This document shows, piece after piece, positions 58,991-64,000 of a stretch of 64,000 bases of DNA. The stretch is from the NCBI GenBank assembly GCA_001692895.1, contig KV748240.1, positions 627,239-691,238 on the forward strand, given 5' to 3'. Numbering within the stretch: position 1 is the stretch's first letter; each line of letters begins with the position of its first letter. The notes below the pieces were generated by a model. That model ran no database searches, was not told the origin of the DNA, and saw only the letters and a program-made list of their open reading frames with translations. Origin of the DNA: Cenococcum geophilum 1.58 (lineage: Eukaryota > Ascomycota > Dothideomycetes > Gloniales > Gloniaceae). A program made the position numbers and the translations under genes.

Positions 58991-61900
58991 AAGNAGTCTT
59001 ATTATAGCCTATCTACTTTACTTTATACTATATTTTATTATTAATGTCCTTATAACTAATAATCTTTAAAACTTACTATTTATCTTTTTTTTATCCTCTA
59101 TACGTATCTAATTTGTAAACTAATAGCTTTATGTCTCCGTATACTGACTTTAGCATTATAATATATTATATAGCGTAAATCTTTATCTTAGTTAGTAAGT
59201 TAAGTCTATATATAACTTCTAAAATCTTTACCTTAATTTTAAATAGTCTTAGTCTAACATAGTCCAACTTCTTACTTAGTTATTAACTCTTAAAATTTTT
59301 GTATAATAGCTATACTTTATCTTCCTCCTTAAGATCTAGTCCCTTAGATCTCTTAGCATTATAATACCTTTTTATTCTCTATTATACTTCCTTTACTATT
59401 TCTATAAGGTTTTTATAAAGATCTATTAGTGTCTTTATTCTTTCCTTAGCTATACTACTTATCTTTTTACTTATTATAGCGATAAGGATATTCTTAGCTT
59501 ATATCTATAATTCGCCTTAAATAGTAAAGTCCCTATTCCTTTCTATAGTATTATATTATATATAAACTATACTACCAGTAGTAATAATACCCAATTATTC
59601 TGTATATAGTTAACGTAATGCCTTAGGTATTATTTTAATATCTAGTTTAATCTCTCCGTTTAACTATCTATTTATAAATAATATGTGGTAAAAGTTACTG
59701 CTCTAACTCCTTATTCCGCTAAGAATACCTCCTAAAATACTACTATAAATCTTAGATTTCTATCTAATATAATCTTATTTAGTGCTCTATATCTTATAAA
59801 TACTTCTTTAATATAAGTTCTAGCAATATCTTCTACTAAGATTTCTTTTATATATACTATAAAGTATCCCTACTTTATAAGCTTATCTACTATTACTAAG
59901 ATCGCGTTATATATCTATCCGGTAATAGGGTCCTTTAACCTTAGCAATTTAATAATAAAGTCCTATAATATAACCTCCTATGGTCTCTCTGGTATTTTAA
60001 TAGGTTATAGCCCTCCGTATAGCTTATACCTTATTAGTTTATTTCTTTAATAATTTAAACACTCCTTTATAATCTTTTAAGCTATACCCCAAATTCTATT
60101 AATAATATATTTCTCCTAAAGTCTTAACACTAAGCCTATAGCTCCATTATGTCCTTAAGTTATATTCTTATAGAAATCCTCTATAAAATATTCCGCTATA
60201 CTTCTTAGGATGTACTTTACTTTTTAATTTATATATATATCTATCTATAAATCCTTTAATTATTTCTCTAGAATCCTTTATACCTAAAAGCTTTCTAGTA
60301 TCTTATAGACTCTTTCTTTTAATTCCTCCTCCTAAGTTGCTATAATCTTTAGGTAATTATACCTAATTAATCCGTTTATATCCTTTTGTAGTAAAGCCCT
60401 TAATAGCTTATCATTGTTCTATAGTTTAGCCTTTCTGCTTAAAGCATCTGCTTATATATTATCTGTGCCTTTAGTATACTATAAGTATCTCTACTTATCT
60501 AACCTACTTTTAGTTAAGTTCCTTTATTATAAGCAATCCTATAAGGTTCTTATAATCCATCTTAACTATAAATAGTTCCTTTATGCCTTATAAGAATACT
60601 CTCTATTTCTTAAGTACTGTAACTATACCTAGCAGCTCCTTATTATAGATGTTATAGTTTAACTTTACTAGTGTTATTTTCCAACTATAATATGCTACTA
60701 GGTGCTATCTATCCTAGTGCTTTTATATAAAGTATGCCCCTAGTATAAAGTCTAATACGTCCGTTTCTACAATCGTTTCTAATTTTGGTTAATAAATTTT
60801 AAGAACTGGCTTCTTAATAAACCATTCCTTAATCTTTTAGAACAACTTCTTATATTCTTCTTTCTATATCTATAGTTCCTCTTTTTTTTTAGTAGTCGCG
60901 TAAATAGCTCTATATTCTCTAACTATTGTACTATAAACCTTCTATAGTAATTGTAAAACCCTAGAAATAACCTTAACTATATTATATTCTCTAGTTCTTA
61001 CCAATTTACTATAGCCTTAATTTTCTTTAGATCTATGCTAATTTAGCTTAGTTTAATAATAAATCTAACAAAGTCTATCTTCCTAGTAAAGAACTCGCAC
61101 TTCTTAATTGCTACTAGCATCTTTTCTTTATATAGTCTCTTTAAGACCTATTTAATATACTCTTTGTGTTCCTCCTTATTTATTAAGTAGATAATAATAT
61201 TATTAAGATATACTATAAAAAATTCATTTAAGTATTCTCCTAATATATTATTAATACGCTTTTAGAATATTACTAGTGCGTTTATAAGCCTAAATTGCAT
61301 AACTAATAGCTTATATAGTCCTTCCTGTAATTTAAAGGCTGCTTTCTATTCGTCGCCTTCCTTAATTTTAATCTAATGGTACGCCTATCTCAGATCTATC
61401 TTTATAAAGATTCGTATATTCCCTATTCTATCTTAGATTTCGCTAATTAAGGGTAAAGAATACCTATCCTTCTTAGTAATGTTATTTAACTGTTTATAGT
61501 TAATATATAATCTAAGTTTTCTATTCTTCTTTAGTACGAATAGTACTAGATAACCTGCTAATAACTATAATAGTCTAATATATCCCTTTTATAAGTTTTC
61601 CTAAACAAATTCCTTTAACGCCTTTAACTTCTCTTGGGTTAACTTATATATTAGGAAGAACCTTAAACTTATTTCTGGTTCTAATTCTATTTTATAGTCC
61701 TGTATTGCGTAATTTAATAGCTTCTTACTTTCTAGGCCCTATAGCCGTTTACTATATTTATAGTATCTCTTTAGTATATAGCCTAAGTTACCTATAACTT
61801 CTTTATATGTTGCGCCTACTTAATACTATACTAATTTAGTTTGTTATTACATCTTACGGCGTTAAGTATCTCTAATATTAACCTATCCTATAATCTAGTC

Positions 61901-64000
61901 GATTTTCGGATTATATTCCTTTAACTAAGGCATCCCTAGAACTGCCTTATCCTTCCCTAATAGTAGGATATTAAAAGATATCGTAATTAGTCTTCCTTTA
62001 ATGGTTACTTAAATAGGTTCTGTTTTAAGATTAATAATGCCTCCTCTATAGGCTATTGGATCTCCTAAGATTGTTACTAATAGGTACGGCCTTTCTTTCT
62101 ACCTATATAGTATTCCTATTCTTTTAACTATTACTAAAGAGATATAGTTTCTTATTACTCCACTATCTATTAGCGCTTTAAACTTCTAATCTTATTACTT
62201 AATCCTTAAATTTAGGTGTTGTCCTTAAATTCCTTTAAGGGTTTAAGGCTCTACTACTAGCTCTCTCTAGTTCTATAGGCCTCTACTTTTTTTTAACTAT
62301 TAGCTTAATCCTAGCTCTTCCTTTAGCTAAGATTTGGTTTGTTTCTTTTCTCCTATATACTATAAATATATATTCTCTAGGTATTCCCACCACTATTATC
62401 TATCTAGGCATTTTTCTATAAGGAATCTCCCTAGTTAAAGTACTAAATCCTCTAATTCTAGTTCCTCTATTAGATGCTATCCGTATATATACTTAACATT
62501 TCTATATTTACGCTCGTCTAGCGCCTAATACGTTCTCATAGGGTATTTCTTATTTTTGGCCTTTAGTGCCTTATATATATCGTACTAGTCGTCTATATAT
62601 ATAATTTATGCTAATATATAGTGCGCTAGGTGATTTGGGTTAACTCTTGGCTTATCCCCATCCTTAAGTTTAAACCTCTATCTAGGTAATCTAAACGTTG
62701 GTTTCTTATTTGTAGATACTAAAATTTATCTCTTACTTCTCTAGTCCTCTAATCCTTCTTTTAGATTTTTTAACATTATAATTAATGCCCCTTTAATATA
62801 ACTTATGCGTTTTTTTAGTAATTTATTAGTCTTAAATGACTTGCTCGTCCATCTATATATAGAAATCTTCTTAGTTATTATTATACCGCTATTTATACTA
62901 CTTTTAGTATAGCTGCGTAAGCGTATACGGCTTGTCTATAAGGAAGTATCTTATTATTACTACATCGTGATAGCCTTTTATATGCCTTTCTTCGAATCTA
63001 GTAGGGATCCCTAAATCCTCATTTTATTCTAGTTTATTAAGCCATTTTACTCTAGGCGTGCCTGTTCTAGGCCTATTTATAATTTTTTATATAGGTCTCT
63101 TACCTCTAGTTCCGCTAAACTCCTAGTAACCTTTCTGCTCTTATTATAGCTTAACTCTATCTTTAAGTTTTGTTTAGTCTTCTCCTAGTTTATGCCTAGC
63201 GTTTAGGCTATTAAATTCTCTAAGTTCCTTAGTTCTTATATTAACTTTTTATCCCATTAACTAAACATCTTATTTATCCTTTATTGGAGTGATAATTCGT
63301 TCTCTATATATATATATAAGAAACTTTCGTCCTATACTTATTTATATGTCTTTAAACTAAGCTGCTACTTTTAACCATCGGTTATTATCTGTTGTTAGTT
63401 CTTAAGCTATTCTTATTTTATCTTAAAAATCTTGGTTGTCTCTTATCTCGTTATAAGAATCTTAAGCCTATAGCTTTTTACCTTTATTAAGTAGCATAGT
63501 AGCTATTACGAATACTTATCTACTAAGTTTGTTCTAAAATATTCCACTTCTTCCGTTTTATAAAGCGATAGACATTATATCTAATGGAGTATTAATCCCT
63601 ATTACTAATTTAGTTTCTATATCTAACTTAACCTCTACCTTATTTATTACGTCCTTAAGGTCTATATACTCCTAGTAAGCCGCCTTTATTACCTTACTAT
63701 CGCTACTAATAGTCCGATCATCTTAATCCTTAGATTCTACCGCGTAGAATTAGTATGTAAGAATCTTTTCCGCTAACTGCTAGTTATATATACCGTCCTT
63801 ATTCTTATCTAATTTAAAGAGTTAGTCCGCTTCCTTATCCAATTCTCTTATACCTTAGAGTTCTCTTAACTTAGGCTCTTGTGGCTAATAGCTTATACTA
63901 TACTTAGTATCTTTATAAATTTAGTATACGTTATTATAGAAATATGTAAAACTGTTAATTAAATATTTCTTAGTTCCTCGTAGTACGTTATTGTCCCTCT

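Larger units (their letters stand above)
57764..64000 (-). mobile_element. Chromovirus copy D, runs off the window, RIP-broken
   Basis: The 3' LTR is 57764-58176, the polypurine tract is 58177-58192, then the antisense ORF region. On the minus strand come the chromodomain/integrase end (about 59000-60500), RNase H (about 60520-60900), RT (about 60900-61600), protease (about 61700-62250) and gag (to the window edge). It is uninterrupted here and is the best reference for the empty sites in A and C. Broken by many RIP changes. One N lies near 58993. It inserted in gag of copy C, with GTAGT at 57759-57763 as the expected duplication. Confidence 0.87.

Noticed and set aside
1-64000. Centromere or telomere
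   Set aside because: AT-rich nested retroelements fit a RIP-type centromere or subtelomere, but there is no telomeric TTAGGG array, and sequence alone cannot show centromere identity.

Overview
The window looks like an AT-rich, repeat-packed block of a filamentous ascomycete (Pezizomycotina) genome. The main sign is repeat-induced point mutation (RIP). Almost everywhere CpA and TpG are replaced by TpA. The first 60 bases hold 11 TpA against 1 CpA and 2 TpG, whereas 14281-14340 holds 11 CpA and 1 TpA. Reading frames are therefore littered with TAA/TAG where CAA/CAG stood, and I see no intact host gene. A few short islands keep normal CpA/TpG, and these are mostly young or short insertions.

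Layout. (1) 1-3600: left-truncated minus-strand Ty3/gypsy fossil with one 171-bp LTR. (2) 3601-11435: decayed DNA with a pogo/Fot1-type transposase tail, an unassigned coding ghost, a protein-kinase pseudogene and a 12-bp/48-bp satellite. (3) 11436-19203: a 17-bp minisatellite split by a structurally complete gypsy element (11580-19062; 306-bp LTRs, TSD tctct). That element's RNase H region is itself split by an unmutated 1.48-kb A-tailed retroposon with a GC-rich VNTR. (4) 19204-26300: host-gene remains (fungal STAND-type N-terminal domain, ABC transporter nucleotide-binding domain, possible BTB domain), a 22-bp repeat and one copy of a 71-bp palindromic element. (5) 26300-33919: two minus-strand Ty1/copia fossils in tandem, both ending just after integrase. 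(6) 33920-64000: nested minus-strand chromodomain gypsy copies of one family. Copy A (33920-52220) carries a satellite-filled TIR element (36749-39297) and a plus-strand sister chromovirus B (40116-48132; 442-bp LTRs, TSD cctat). A sits in copy C (52221-57763), which holds two copies of a ~1.03-kb retroposon. Copy D (57764 to the window end) sits in the gag of C.

The window's story is layered insertion and RIP rather than cooperating genes. The most unusual items are the VNTR retroposon, the TIR element made of five successive satellite blocks, an antisense ORF shared by chromovirus copies between the chromodomain and the 3' LTR, the ~1-kb retroposon with a terminal stem-loop, the 127-bp foldback element and the paired 71-bp palindromic element. 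All boundaries were read by eye. Translations were done by hand and family names come from recognised motifs, not searches.
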